Positions 32,277 to 41,919 of a stretch of DNA of 64,000 nucleotides are shown here, piece after piece; the stretch's first letter is position 1; each line of letters opens with the position of its first letter. A program made the translations under genes and the position numbers. The notes beneath the pieces are model-generated. The model saw only the letters and a list, made by a program, of their open reading frames with translations, was not told the origin of the DNA and made no database searches. This DNA is from Thermoleptolyngbya sichuanensis A183 (GTDB lineage: Bacteria; Cyanobacteriota; Cyanobacteriia; Elainellales; Elainellaceae), in the NCBI RefSeq assembly GCF_013177315.1, contig NZ_CP053661.1, positions 4,960,001 to 5,024,000 on the forward strand. Direction: 5' to 3'.

Positions 32277-34394
32277 GTGTCTTCTACCCAGCCGCCCCAA
32301 CCCAACTGGTCAGATCCGCAATACTACTTCAGCCGCGAACTGAGCTGGATCGAGTTTAATGCGCGGGTGCTGCATGAGGCGATGGACGAGCGCACGCCCT
32401 TGCTGGAGCGCTTGAAGTTTGCGGCGATTTTTAGCAGCAATCTGGATGAGTTTTTTATGGTGCGGGTGGCGGGCATCAAGCGCCAGGTGCAGGCACAGGT
32501 GGATCGGCGATCGCTCGATGGTCGCACGCCACAGGAACAGCTCGAAGCCATTTGCCAAAAGCTTTTGCCCCTAGTCGCAAAGCAGCACCAGCATGTGCAG
32601 TCGGTCTTGCGGCCGCAGCTTGCGAGCCACGGCGTTTTCCTGCTGGACTATGCAGCGCTCAACCAGGCCCAGCAGCGCCATTTGCGGGAGTATTTTGAAG
32701 AGCGGATTTTTCCCGTGCTAACGCCGCTGGCGGTCGATCCGGGGCATCCCTTTCCGCACATTTCTAACCTCAGCTTGAATCTGGCGGTGGTGGTGCGATC
32801 GCCCGAAGGAACCAGCCATTTTGCCCGCCTCAAAGTGCCCAGTTCACTGCCCCGATTCGTCTTGTTGCCGCTAGAGTTGCAGCGGCGCAAGCAAACGCCA
32901 GTCTGGATGGGCGTGCCAATCGAGCAAATCGTTGCCCACAATCTGGACAAGCTGTTTCCAGGCATGGAGGTCGTCGCCTGCCATGTGTTTCGGGTGACCC
33001 GCAATGCTGACCTGGAAGTGCAGGAGGACGAAGCAGATGACCTGCTCCAGGCAATCGAGCAGGAGCTTCGCAAGCGGCGGTTTGCGGGGTCTGTGGTGCG
33101 GCTAGAAGTTCACGAATCCATGCCGGATGAAATTCGCCAAACGCTGATGGCGGAGATGGGGCTGAGCAACGCAGATGTGTATCCGGTGGTGGGGCTGTTG
33201 GGCGGGCGCGACCTAATGGCGCTGGTGGATCTGCCGTTGCCCCATCTCAAGGATGCGCCCTGGAAGCCTGTGAGCCATCCCCGACTGCGCCGACTGATGG
33301 AGTCTGAATATTCCACGGATGAGGATTTTTTTGCCCTGATCCGGAAGCAAGATTTGCTGGTGCATCATCCGTTTCAATCGTTTTCGTCGTCGGTGCAGGC
33401 GTTTCTTCAGCGGGCAGCCCAAGATCCCGACGTGCTGACGATTAAGATGACGCTCTATCGCACGTCGGGCGATTCGCCGATTGTGGACGCGCTGATCGAT
33501 GCCGCCGAGAACGGTAAGCAGGTGGCGGTGCTGGTGGAGCTAAAGGCACGCTTTGACGAAGAGAATAATATTCAGTGGGCGCGGAAGCTAGAGCAGGTAG
33601 GGGTTCACGTCGTTTATGGGCTGGTGGGGCTGAAAACGCATACCAAGCTGATGCTGGTGGTGCGGCAGGAGGGCGATCGCCTGCGTCGCTATGTCCACAT
33701 TGGCACGGGTAATTACAACCCCAAAACGGCGCGGCTCTACACCGATCTGGGCTTGCTGACCTGTCGGGAGGATCTGGGTGCAGACGTGACGGAGTTGTTT
33801 AACGCGCTGACGGGCTACTCGCGGCAAAAAAACTATCGCAAGCTGCTGGTGGCTCCGACCAATTTGCGCGATCGCCTGCTTGACCTGATTCACCGAGAGC
33901 GCGAGATTGCCCGTGCGGGTCGCCATGCCCGGATTGTCACCAAGATGAATGCACTGGTCGATCCGCCGCTGATTGGGGCACTATACGAAGCGTCGCAGGC
34001 GGGTGTGCAGATCGACCTGATTGTGCGGGGCATTTGCTGTCTGCGGCCGGGGCTGGCAGGGGTGAGCGATCGCATTCGGGTCATCAGCATTGTGGGCCGG
34101 TTTTTGGAGCATTCCCGCATTTTTTATTTTCACAATGACGGCGCGGAGGACGTATACATCGGCAGTGCCGACTGGATGCCGCGCAACCTGGATCGGCGCG
34201 TGGAGGCCGTTACGCCAGTGGACGATAGGGCGATCGCCAAAGATTTGCAGGAAATTCTCGGCATCTTGCTGGCCGACAACCGCCAGGCATGGGAGCTTCA
34301 GCCCGACGGTAGCTATCGCCAGCGCCATCCTGCATCCCCAGACGCAGTGCAAAGTGCCCAACAAATTCTCATGGACATGGCGCGGCAGTCCTGA
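32277..34394 (+). CDS. ppk1: polyphosphate kinase 1
   Basis: A 705-residue enzyme that reversibly makes polyphosphate from ATP. The start is GTG 32277. The N-terminal domain opens YYFSRELSWIEFNARVLHEA; the head domain follows, then the two phospholipase-D-like catalytic domains. The phospho-accepting His is His474 in HIGTGNYN. Metal/phosphate residues appear in LTIKMTLYRTSGDSPI. The second catalytic His region is HSRIFYFHNDG (612-622). The C-terminal IGSADWMPRNLDRRVE is also diagnostic. Length is normal for PPK1. No ppx gene is adjacent. Confidence 0.97.
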   Translation: MSSTQPPQPNWSDPQYYFSRELSWIEFNARVLHEAMDERTPLLERLKFAAIFSSNLDEFFMVRVAGIKRQVQAQVDRRSLDGRTPQEQLEAICQKLLPLVAKQHQHVQSVLRPQLASHGVFLLDYAALNQAQQRHLREYFEERIFPVLTPLAVDPGHPFPHISNLSLNLAVVVRSPEGTSHFARLKVPSSLPRFVLLPLELQRRKQTPVWMGVPIEQIVAHNLDKLFPGMEVVACHVFRVTRNADLEVQEDEADDLLQAIEQELRKRRFAGSVVRLEVHESMPDEIRQTLMAEMGLSNADVYPVVGLLGGRDLMALVDLPLPHLKDAPWKPVSHPRLRRLMESEYSTDEDFFALIRKQDLLVHHPFQSFSSSVQAFLQRAAQDPDVLTIKMTLYRTSGDSPIVDALIDAAENGKQVAVLVELKARFDEENNIQWARKLEQVGVHVVYGLVGLKTHTKLMLVVRQEGDRLRRYVHIGTGNYNPKTARLYTDLGLLTCREDLGADVTELFNALTGYSRQKNYRKLLVAPTNLRDRLLDLIHREREIARAGRHARIVTKMNALVDPPLIGALYEASQAGVQIDLIVRGICCLRPGLAGVSDRIRVISIVGRFLEHSRIFYFHNDGAEDVYIGSADWMPRNLDRRVEAVTPVDDRAIAKDLQEILGILLADNRQAWELQPDGSYRQRHPASPDAVQSAQQILMDMARQS

Positions 34395-34403
34395 TAAAGC
34401 GAT

Positions 34404-34441
34404 TGGGCGATTCGCGAAGCGATCCCTACGGGAATCGCGCT
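34404..34441. repeat. inverted repeat after ppk1
   Basis: GCGATTC and GAATCGC arms enclose about 18 bases just after the ppk1 stop. It lacks a T run, so it could be only a weak stop or an mRNA 3' stabiliser. Confidence 0.35.
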
Positions 34442-34586
34442 CAGGTGTGCCCTGCGGCTCCCACTACGCTGAGGGATGGGTCAGAGCCAAGACTCGATCT
34501 GGCATTTCCAGACCTGAGCATCCCGGCTGAAATGTTACTCTAGTAGGTCTTCAATCTGTCGGTCTTCAATCAAGTAGGAAATCGCC

Positions 34587-34710
34587 ATGATTCAGCGCTC
34601 CAATCCCCCACACGACGTTTGACGAGTCCGTTAAGTGGCTGCCCGAATTTTCAGAATCCCGCTATGAGTTGCGCCGTGGGAATATTATTCAACTATTCGC
34701 AGCGGAATAG
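34587..34710 (+). pseudogene. frameshifted N-terminal relic of a Uma2-family (DUF820) protein
   Basis: ATG 34587 opens MIQRSNPPHDV and stops at once. In the next frame the DNA reads TFDESVKWLPEFSE, then SRYELRRGNIIQLF. This is the usual opening of DUF820/Uma2 proteins (T-x-D-E-F ... YELxxGxI). It ends at a stop just before the coiled-coil gene. The catalytic core is gone. Together with the C-terminal relic at 27.7 kb it shows decay of this gene family here. Confidence 0.6.
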
Positions 34711-34714
34711 CGTC

Positions 34715-35506
34715 ATGAGTGAGAATCAACCGACCATCGATGAACGCCTCGACCGTGTGGCAGTGTTGCTAGAAACCTCGACCCAGCAAATCGCCTATCT
34801 GTCAGAGCTAATTGTTACTAATGGACAACAGGCCGCCCAACGGGATGCATCGCTCAATGCCAAGCTGGATCGATTATCTGAAGAGGCCGCCCAACGGGAT
34901 GCATCGCTCAATGCCAAGCTGGATCGATTATCTGAAGAGGCCGCCCAGCGGGATGCATCGCTCAATGCCAAGCTGGATCGATTATCTGAAGAGGCCGCCC
35001 AGCGGGATGCGTCGCTCAATGCCAAGCTGGATCGATTATCCGAAGAGGCCGCCCAGCGGGATGCATCGCTCAATGCCAAGCTGGATCGATTATCCGAAGA
35101 GGCCGCCCAGCGGGATGCGTCGCTCAATGCCAAGCTGGATCGATTATCCGAAGAGGCCGCCCAGCGGGATGCATCGCTCAATGCCAAGCTGGATCGATTA
35201 TCCGAAGAGGCCGCCCAGCGGGATGCGTCGCTCAATGCCAAGCTGGATCGATTATCCGAAGAGGCCGCCCAGCGGGATGCGTCGCTCAATGCCAAGCTAG
35301 ATCGATTATCCGAGGCGATCGCCACATTTGTTGACCAGACCCAGCAGCGAACCGTCGCCATTGACGACAGACTTGACCGCATTGCGATTACGCTGGAAAG
35401 CCAGAACCGGGCGCTAGAGGGGCATATTCGCCTAGCGGAGCAGCAGGCGCAGAGTGTGGCAACGCTTACGACGCTGGTTTCTCAGCTCCTTGCAGCCAGG
35501 GTATGA
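34715..35506 (+). CDS. coiled-coil protein with nine 18-residue repeats
   Basis: The start is ATG 34715; the frame runs back to 34619 through a pseudogene. The protein (about 263 aa) is nearly all coiled coil. It has nine copies of an 18-residue unit (AAQRDASLNAKLDRLSEE), flanked by related but diverged helices (TIDERLDRVAVLLETS; AIDDRLDRIAITLESQ). Eighteen residues is five helical turns, so the units stack in register. No catalytic motif is seen. Similar C-terminal coils are fused to Uma2 proteins in cyanobacteria, and a Uma2 relic lies just upstream. It could therefore be the freed coil of a former fusion. Confidence 0.75.
   Translation: MSENQPTIDERLDRVAVLLETSTQQIAYLSELIVTNGQQAAQRDASLNAKLDRLSEEAAQRDASLNAKLDRLSEEAAQRDASLNAKLDRLSEEAAQRDASLNAKLDRLSEEAAQRDASLNAKLDRLSEEAAQRDASLNAKLDRLSEEAAQRDASLNAKLDRLSEEAAQRDASLNAKLDRLSEEAAQRDASLNAKLDRLSEAIATFVDQTQQRTVAIDDRLDRIAITLESQNRALEGHIRLAEQQAQSVATLTTLVSQLLAARV
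34832..35317. repeat. 54-bp tandem repeat x9 (coding)
   Basis: Units begin at 34832, 34886, 34940, 34994, 35048, 35102, 35156, 35210 and 35264. A synonymous site (GATGCATCG / GATGCGTCG) alternates between units 3 and 8, which points to a 108-bp two-unit step in the expansion. Confidence 0.95.
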
Positions 35507-35508
35507 AG

Positions 35509-35985
35509 AGATAAAGCCCGTGATGGTGTGGGTGGGGTCTTGCCCTGATCTGTCTTGCGGGTGAGCCACACTAGCAGGCGCGTCGCCTCTGGAATCCTCT
35601 ACCATCCAGGGGAAGGGCTGCTGCTGCACCCACCGAGCGATCGCCTCATCTTTCAGCCGTCGCACATGGTCTTCGACGAAGCCACGCCTGCGAATAAAGG
35701 TGAAGCACTCGCGCAGGCTGCCTTGTCCCTCGATGCCCAGCGTCTTGACCGCAATTTCTGATCCATCGCGCTGGCAACTAAAATTCGCTCAGTGTTTTCT
35801 GCAACGAATTCTGTGCTTGACCGCAATTTCTGATCCATCGCGCTGGCAACGGTATTGAGGGCGAGATCGGCGATCGCCACTAATTTGCTGGTGTCGGTCG
35901 CCTGCCCGGTCACGCCGTCAAAGAATCGCACCATCGTGACAGCATCGAATTCAGGAATATGCGCTGTCGGTAGGGCTTGGGGCGA
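35509..35985 (-). pseudogene. decayed reading frames with an in-frame 72-bp duplication
   Basis: On the minus strand one frame reads PEFDAVTMVRFFDGVTGQ, then KLVAIADLALNTV, then twice ASAMDQKLRS. A shift then leads to TLGIEGQGSLRECFTF, RRRGFVEDHVRRLKDEA and on to 35509. The 35-bp repeats at 35744-35778 and 35816-35850 are 72 bp apart. The sequence looks coding but broken, and I cannot name the family. Confidence 0.5.
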
Positions 35986-36122
35986 TCGCTGCCAGGTTTA
36001 GGCGGCAATTTGGCCCGCAGTGCCAGCATCCCACCTATCTGCTCTACCGACACCTTGACGCGCCCATCTTTAAGCCGCTGGCTTACCGCGTCATGCGTCT
36101 ATTCAATCTTGGAAGTCGCCAT
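35950..36122 (-). pseudogene. N-terminal relic of a cyanobacterial integrase (tyrosine recombinase)
   Basis: ATG 36122 reads MATSKIE and then a TAG. In the same frame follow AVSQRLKDGRVKVSVEQIGG, LALRAKLPPKPGSD and PKPYRQRIFL. The PPKPGSxRxKPYxQRI string is typical of the N-terminal arm domain of cyanobacterial XisA-like integrases, as I recall them. The catalytic domain is missing. It sits 224 bp from tRNA-Arg, a usual integration target. Confidence 0.55.
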
Positions 36123-36345
36123 AGGTTAGTCAGATGAGCCAGTTTTTGCAGTTACTCCTATTTGTGTGAGTGCGATCGCCGCTGCACTGCCCACAAAATC
36201 GCTGCTTCAGCAAAGCTGTGGCTATCCATGACCCAAACTATGACCACATTACCGGAAATTGCCAACGCATCTGCGCCACTTCAGGCTTTGTCAGGAATTA
36301 CGCAAAAACGGCTAAACCCTTTACTACCAGTGCTTTTGAGGCTAA

Positions 36346-36419
<74 letters not shown>

Positions 36420-36560
36420 AGGGGTGAATTGGGACGACCCAATGTTTCTAAGCCAATCATAGCAGCAACCCAAAAGGAGGCAGCGACAGACGGTAAACAC
36501 GCCCCAGCGGATTACGGTTCACCGTCAATCCTAATCGCGCCTGCTTTTTACACTAAAAAC

Positions 36561-36872
36561 ATGCAGCATAACCAAGCCCTTAGGAACATCAACAACATTC
36601 GACTCAAACAAACAGAGCAGGAAATCGTCCCTCTAGAGGCAATTTCCGCCTGCATTGATGCATCGATTCAGCGTGAGGTTGATCAGTGTGCATCTGTTGT
36701 CAGGCAGGTTTGCACGCAAGGCGGCGATCGCTCCCCAGACTGCAAACCGGTGGCGAATTCACAACCGCCCTACCCCAGGTTCGGGAAATACGACTTCATC
36801 GAACTCGGAAAAGGTACGCAGTATATAGATTGGGAACCACTGCCGCCCACGGGTTTGGCTAGAGCTGGCTGA
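36561..36872 (+). CDS. possible hypothetical protein downstream of tRNA-Arg
   Basis: The end of a long open frame that continues past the antisense of the tRNA. From MQHNQALRNINNIRLKQTEQ it has normal amino-acid composition and two acidic/helical segments (IVPLEAISACIDASIQREVDQC), then a Pro-rich tail. No family is recognised and no clear RBS is seen. It may be a real gene or chance. Confidence 0.25.
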   Translation: MQHNQALRNINNIRLKQTEQEIVPLEAISACIDASIQREVDQCASVVRQVCTQGGDRSPDCKPVANSQPPYPRFGKYDFIELGKGTQYIDWEPLPPTGLARAG

Positions 36873-37119
36873 AGGCACTCTATCCTCAGAGAGTGTGCAG
36901 CTTGAGAGGGTACGTAACCCAAACGCTGCGTTACTGGTGAAACACGTCACTGGTGAAACACGTTACTTGTGAGACGTAGTTCACAAATAGCGCCCAGACC
37001 GCTGGGCCGGGCGATCGCATTTAGGACTCAGCTTGCATTGAGCTTGAAAACGGGTAGAAGGGCGATCGCACACATCGGTTAATCAAGACTTGGAACTGTA
37101 TCTGAACCGGAGACTATCT
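36873..37119. other. dnaK upstream region
   Basis: Contains repeats of ACTGGTGAAACACGT / ACTTGTGAGACGT (36936-36978) and two HIP1 sites. No CIRCE element is seen. The repeats are close enough to be regulatory, but nothing proves it. Confidence 0.35.
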
Positions 37120-39027
37120 ATGGCAAAAGTTGTTGGAATTGACCTGGGAACCACTAACTCCTGCGTGGCAGTGATGGAAGGCGGCAAGCCCACGGTCATC
37201 GCGAACGCAGAAGGGTTCCGCACAACGCCCTCCGTGGTCGCGTTTGACCCCAAGACCAAAGAACGTCGCGTGGGGCAGATTGCGAAGCGGCAGGCCGTGA
37301 TTAACCCCGAAAATACGTTTTACTCGGTGAAGCGCTTCATCGGTCGCAAGTTTGACGAAGTGACCCATGAAACGACTGAAGTGCCCTACAAGGTGCTAAA
37401 CGTCAACGGCAACGTCAAGCTCGACTGCCCCGCCGAAGGCAAGCAGTTTGCCCCTGAAGAAATCTCGGCGCTGGTGCTGCGGAAGCTCAAAGAAGATGCC
37501 ACGAAGTATCTAGGCGAAGAAGTGACCCAGGCGGTGATCACCGTTCCCGCCTACTTTAACGACTCCCAGCGGCAGGCCACAAAGGACGCAGGCAAGATCG
37601 CAGGTCTGGAAGTGCTGCGGATTATCAACGAGCCGACGGCCGCCTCTCTCGCCTACGGTTTGGACAAAAAGAGCAACGAAACCATCCTGGTGTTTGACCT
37701 GGGCGGTGGTACGTTTGACGTATCGATTCTGGAAGTGGGCGACGGCGTGTTTGAAGTGCTGGCAACCGCCGGCGACACTCACCTAGGCGGCGACGACTTC
37801 GACAAGAAGATCGTGGATTACTTGGCCGAAGAGTTCAAGCGCAACGAGGGCATCGACCTCCGCAAAGACAAACAAGCTCTGCAACGCCTAACAGAAGCGG
37901 CTGAGAAAGCCAAGATCGAGCTGTCCAGCGTTACCCAGGCCGAAATCAACCTGCCCTTTATCACCGCGACTCAGGACGGGCCGAAGCACCTCGACGTAAC
38001 GCTGACCCGCGCCAAGTTTGAAGAACTCTGTGCCGACCTAATCGACCGCTGCCGCGTACCTGTCGAAGCCGCCCTACGCGACTCGAAGCTGTCGAAGGAC
38101 AATATCGACGAAGTGGTACTGGTGGGTGGTTCCACCCGGATTCCTGCGGTGCAGGAAGTGGTGAAGCGCGTGCTGGGCAAGGAACCTAACCAGACAGTGA
38201 ACCCGGATGAAGTCGTGGCTGTGGGCGCTGCGATTCAGGCGGGCGTGCTGGCCGGCGAAGTGAAGGACATTCTGCTGCTCGACGTGACCCCCCTATCGCT
38301 GGGTGTGGAAACGCTGGGTGGCGTGATGACCAAGATTATCCCGCGCAACACGACGATCCCCACCAAAAAGTCGGAAGTGTTTTCAACGGCTGCTGACGGG
38401 CAGACCAATGTGGAAATCCACGTCCTGCAAGGGGAGCGCGAAATGGCTTCGGACAACAAGAGCCTGGGAACCTTCCGGCTGGACGGCATTCCCCCCGCGC
38501 CCCGTGGCGTGCCGCAAATCGAAGTGACCTTCGACATCGATGCCAACGGCATTCTAAACGTCCGCGCCAAGGATAAGGGCACGGGCAAAGAGCAGTCCAT
38601 CAGCATCACGGGCGCTTCGACCCTGCCCAAGGATGAAGTGGAGCGGATGGTGAACGAGGCCGAGCGCAACGCCGCCGCCGACAAAGAGCGCCGTGAAAAG
38701 ATTGAACTGAAGAACCAGGCCGACTCGCTAGCCTATCAGGCAGAAAAGCTGCTGACTGACCAAGGCGACAAAGTGCCTGAAGCCGACAAAACCAAGGTGG
38801 AAGGACTGGCAAAGGATCTGCGGAATGCGATCGCCCAGGAGAACATGGACAGCATCAAGTCGCTGATGAGCGAGCTGCAACAGGCCCTCTATAGCCTCAG
38901 CAGCAACCTCTATCAGAGCGGCGATGGTGGCGACGGCGGCGCAACGCCTCCGGGTGGAGATGCGGGAACGCCTTCTAGCAGCGGCGACGACGACGTGATC
39001 GATGCAGAATTCTCGGAAACCAAGTAG
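37120..39027 (+). CDS. dnaK: chaperone DnaK (Hsp70)
   Basis: A 635-residue Hsp70. The start is ATG 37120 ([14 protein letters not shown]), not the in-frame ATG 30 bases upstream, and GGAG precedes it. The nucleotide-binding domain has [39 protein letters not shown] and [13 protein letters not shown]. The interdomain linker is [15 protein letters not shown]. The lid is followed by a Gly-rich tail ending [13 protein letters not shown]. It folds nascent and stress-denatured proteins with DnaJ and GrpE, neither of which is adjacent. A strong terminator follows. Confidence 0.98.
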   Translation: MAKVVGIDLGTTNSCVAVMEGGKPTVIANAEGFRTTPSVVAFDPKTKERRVGQIAKRQAVINPENTFYSVKRFIGRKFDEVTHETTEVPYKVLNVNGNVKLDCPAEGKQFAPEEISALVLRKLKEDATKYLGEEVTQAVITVPAYFNDSQRQATKDAGKIAGLEVLRIINEPTAASLAYGLDKKSNETILVFDLGGGTFDVSILEVGDGVFEVLATAGDTHLGGDDFDKKIVDYLAEEFKRNEGIDLRKDKQALQRLTEAAEKAKIELSSVTQAEINLPFITATQDGPKHLDVTLTRAKFEELCADLIDRCRVPVEAALRDSKLSKDNIDEVVLVGGSTRIPAVQEVVKRVLGKEPNQTVNPDEVVAVGAAIQAGVLAGEVKDILLLDVTPLSLGVETLGGVMTKIIPRNTTIPTKKSEVFSTAADGQTNVEIHVLQGEREMASDNKSLGTFRLDGIPPAPRGVPQIEVTFDIDANGILNVRAKDKGTGKEQSISITGASTLPKDEVERMVNEAERNAAADKERREKIELKNQADSLAYQAEKLLTDQGDKVPEADKTKVEGLAKDLRNAIAQENMDSIKSLMSELQQALYSLSSNLYQSGDGGDGGATPPGGDAGTPSSSGDDDVIDAEFSETK

Positions 39028-39085
39028 AACTGAGGCTGCAACAAGAACGGTTTGGTACGGTTCTAAAACCTGATTTAACCGGAAT

Positions 39086-39110
39086 AAAGGGGGGCGATCG
39101 CTCCCCTTTT
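39086..39110 (+). terminator. rho-independent terminator after dnaK
   Basis: AAGGGG and CCCCTT arms close a stem that has the HIP1 palindrome as its upper part, followed by TTTC. It lies 60 bp past the dnaK stop. Confidence 0.8.
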
Positions 39111-39146
39111 CTTGTGCCTAAATTTTGCCCTTAACCCGCACAAAGC

Positions 39147-39222
39147 AAGTCATGAAGTCCTGACAATGAGGCGATTTCACTGACGATCCCAACTCAGCAA
39201 AAAGTCATGTTTTCCTGACAAT
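39147..39222. promoter_or_regulatory. 21-bp direct repeat upstream of DUF4912 gene
   Basis: AAGTCATG-NNN-TCCTGACAAT occurs at 39147-39167 and 39202-39222, 55 bp apart. Each copy is followed within about 20 bp by ACGATCCCAAC. The setting is a 350-bp leader without genes. Confidence 0.45.
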
Positions 39223-39459
39223 ACGATCCCAACAAAACCTGTAATCTCGTGAAGTCCCTATGATTCAACACTTTCTACCCCTTGACCGAATAGGAATTTT
39301 TACGCACTATAGGTCTTAACGATTCGATCCCCGTGATCCCAAAAGGTTTATAAGCTCCGTTGGTGATCCCCGTAGGCAACATGGCTGGCGTCCGTTTGGG
39401 CAGGGTGTCAATTCGTCATTCCTTTACCCACTTCTTCATCCCTTTACTGGAGGAAAATC
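39223..39459. other. leader of DUF4912 gene
   Basis: Spacer with several GATCCC motifs. It ends with the strong ribosome site GGAGGA seven bases before the ATG at 39460. Nothing else is seen. Confidence 0.4.
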
Positions 39460-40815
39460 ATGGCACAGGAACGCCCACCCCTGGAAGAGATGACGCTCCG
39501 GCAGTTGCGCCGCGTGGCTAGCGAGTTTAACGTCTCACGCTATAGCCGCATGAGAAAGGAGCAGCTTGTTGCCGCAATTTTGAGCGCTCAGCGGGCTGCG
39601 GGCTATGCGCCTGCCTCCTCTCGTCTGGTGGAAGCACAGGCGGAGGTCGAAGCAGCCAAGTTTGATGTCGGGCAGAGCGATCGCGCTCCCATGTCCCTGG
39701 CAGAAGTGGATGAACCCCTCAGCGATCTCCCCGATGGCTACGGCGAGAGCCGCATTGTGTTGATGCCCCGCGACCCGCAGTGGGTCTACGCCTACTGGGA
39801 CATTCCCAATAGCCAAAAAGAGGAGTTGCGTCGGCAGGGTGGCTCACGCTTGGCGCTGCGGTTCTACGACGTGACGGATATTAACCTAGCAGTGCAGCGT
39901 CCCCACAGCCTCCAGCAGTACGAGTGTGACGAATTGGCGCGGGAGTGGTACTTGCCCGTCCCCGTGAGCGATCGGGACTATCTGGTTGAAATTGGCTACG
40001 TCTGCACCGATGGTCGCTGGCTGGTGCTGGCCCGGTCTGCTCCGGTGCGCGTCCCCCCGGTCTATCCATCGGATTGGGTCGATGATCAGTTCATCACTGT
40101 GAACTGGGACGAGGAACTGGTCGGCAAGCAGTTCTTGGAACTGGTGCCCCCCAGCAAGCGGGGTGCGGCCGCCGACTCGATCTACGACCAACTCTTCGGC
40201 GAGGCGATGGTCGGTGGGCAGCGAGTCGATGCGTCGATGATGGGCGCAGTGCCGAACGTTGCAGGATCGCTATTTGGCTCGGTTCACATGGCCGAAAAAG
40301 CCGTCAGTTCCTATGTATTCCCGTCGGGTGCGGGATTGTGGGCCGTGCCCACAATGTCGGGAATCACGGCATCGGGCGTGGGCATGGGTTACACCATGTC
40401 TGGCGTGGGATACACGGCATCGGGCGTGGGCTATATGGCATCGGGCGTGGGCTATATGGCATCGGGCGCGGGACTGGCCTACACGGCATCGGGCAGCGGG
40501 ATCGGCTTCTCTGCCTCCGCGCCGCCCATTCGTCCCCGCAAGTTCTGGCTAATTGCCGATGCTGAACTGATTGTCTACGGCGCAACGGAACCCGATGCCA
40601 CTGTTACCATCGGCGGCCAGCCCATCAAGCTCAATCCCGACGGCACCTTCCGCTTCCAGATGTCCTTCCAGGACGGGCTGATTGACTACCCAATTATGGC
40701 GGTTGCGGCCGATGGCGAACAAACCCGCAACATTCACATGAAGTTCACCCGCGAAACGCTTGATCGCCGCACCAACACTAAGGAGGAAGCTGTAGAAGAA
40801 TGGCTGACCTATTGA
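39460..40815 (+). CDS. DUF4912 protein with Rho-N-like start and Gly/Ser repeat
   Basis: A 451-residue protein. Residues 6-45 (EMTLRQLRRVASEFNVSRYSRMRKEQLVAAIL) match a Rho/SAP-type N-terminal helix-extended-helix that can bind nucleic acid. Residues about 90-220 form the DUF4912 domain (RIVLMPRDPQWVYAYWDIP). Residues about 305-350 hold a glycine-rich array of YxASGVGYM units, encoded by an 18-24-bp repeat. The C-terminus (ELIVYGATEPDATVTIGGQP) is an Ig-like fold. The DUF4912 role is unknown; a link to sporulation or cell-envelope regulation has been suggested in other bacteria, but I cannot support it here. Confidence 0.88.
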   Translation: MAQERPPLEEMTLRQLRRVASEFNVSRYSRMRKEQLVAAILSAQRAAGYAPASSRLVEAQAEVEAAKFDVGQSDRAPMSLAEVDEPLSDLPDGYGESRIVLMPRDPQWVYAYWDIPNSQKEELRRQGGSRLALRFYDVTDINLAVQRPHSLQQYECDELAREWYLPVPVSDRDYLVEIGYVCTDGRWLVLARSAPVRVPPVYPSDWVDDQFITVNWDEELVGKQFLELVPPSKRGAAADSIYDQLFGEAMVGGQRVDASMMGAVPNVAGSLFGSVHMAEKAVSSYVFPSGAGLWAVPTMSGITASGVGMGYTMSGVGYTASGVGYMASGVGYMASGAGLAYTASGSGIGFSASAPPIRPRKFWLIADAELIVYGATEPDATVTIGGQPIKLNPDGTFRFQMSFQDGLIDYPIMAVAADGEQTRNIHMKFTRETLDRRTNTKEEAVEEWLTY

Positions 40816-40902
40816 GGCTGATGACATACTGAGGCTGATCTATTGAGGCTAACCTACGAGGCTAACCGACTAAAGCTGACTTACTAGAAAATCAGGCATC
40901 AG

Positions 40903-40938
40903 ATCAGGGGTCGGAGGGTTTCCGACCCCTGATTTTTT
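40903..40938. terminator. strong rho-independent terminator
   Basis: Perfect 13-bp arms ATCAGGGGTCGGA (40903-40915) and its complement (40921-40933), a 5-nt loop, then T6. It lies between the convergent DUF4912 and pirin genes. Upstream AAAATC on the other strand means it may stop both. Confidence 0.95.
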
Positions 40939-40969
40939 GTCGGCATTTTCTCGACCCCAGGACTTAACC

Positions 40970-41845
40970 CTATGCTTCGGGGAGCGGAATAAACTCCGTT
41001 TCTTCTGGAACTTCTGGAAACTTCCAGTCTTGCCAATCTCGCTTGGCCTGCTCGATGCGTTCTGGGCGACTGGAGACAAAATTCCACCACTTTTGGCGCG
41101 GCCCCACGGGTTCGCCCCCAATCACAATGCAGCGGGCGGGCTGATCCGTCGAAAGGGTGACGGATTCCCCCGATTTCAGCAGCGCCATCGTGTGGACGGT
41201 CATCGGTTCCTGGTTCAGCACGATTCCGGGTGTGACGGCATAGACGGCTTGTTCGGAATACAGTGCAGGCAGCGTAAACTCAGCGTTATCTGCAAGCTTT
41301 ACATCCAGGTAGAGAATGGGCGAGAAGGTTCTTACAGGCGAGGTGCGATCGCCCAATTGTCCGGCAATCAGCTTGATTGATGCACCGCCCGTTTCCCAGG
41401 ACGGCATTTCTGCGGCAGCATAGTGGCGAAACCAGGGATCGGTTTCCTCGTGGGCATCGGGCAGCGCGATCCAGGTCTGGATGCCGTGCAGCGTCGATTC
41501 GATGGGGCGGGCCCAGGCGGGCGATCGCTCGGAATGCGTAATTCCGCGTCCAGCCGTCATCCAGTTCACCGCGCCGGGGTGAATTTCCTGGACGCTGCCC
41601 AGGCTATCGCGGTGCAAAATCACGCCTTCAAACAGGTACGTCAATGTGGCCAGGTTGATGTGGGGATGGGGGCGCACGTCCAGCCCCTTGCCTGGTGGAA
41701 AAACAGCGGGGCCGAGGTGGTCGAAAAAGATAAACGGGCCGACCATCGTGCAGGTGTCGCTCGGCAATACGCGCCGTGCCTGAAAGCCGCCCAGGCCTTT
41801 CGTTTCCGGTTCGATGACTTGCGCTAGGTGGGATGCTAAAACCAT
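40970..41845 (-). CDS. pirin family protein
   Basis: The start is ATG 41845 with AGGAAA five bases upstream; the frame extends to 41995 without family support. The 291-residue bicupin has the pirin opening GFQARRVLPSDTCTMVGPFIFFDHLGP and metal ligands in RPHPHINLATLTYLFEG (HxH), HRDSLGS and the later HSERSP. Pirins bind Fe in the N-terminal cupin; some have quercetin dioxygenase activity and others act in redox signalling. A palindrome in the promoter suggests control by a TetR-like repressor, not present in this window. Confidence 0.9.
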   Translation of the reverse strand: MVLASHLAQVIEPETKGLGGFQARRVLPSDTCTMVGPFIFFDHLGPAVFPPGKGLDVRPHPHINLATLTYLFEGVILHRDSLGSVQEIHPGAVNWMTAGRGITHSERSPAWARPIESTLHGIQTWIALPDAHEETDPWFRHYAAAEMPSWETGGASIKLIAGQLGDRTSPVRTFSPILYLDVKLADNAEFTLPALYSEQAVYAVTPGIVLNQEPMTVHTMALLKSGESVTLSTDQPARCIVIGGEPVGPRQKWWNFVSSRPERIEQAKRDWQDWKFPEVPEETEFIPLPEA

Positions 41846-41919
41846 GAATTTTCCTGATCCGGGTGAATCGAGCGTCGAGGCGGGGGTGCGGTTCTGGGAA
41901 ACTGCCTCGGCTTTGTTTT

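Noticed and set aside
34795..35382. A 195-residue minus-strand frame opposite the 54-bp repeats
   Set aside because: It is open only because the repeat unit has no stop in that frame; the plus strand has the RBS, start and coiled-coil logic.
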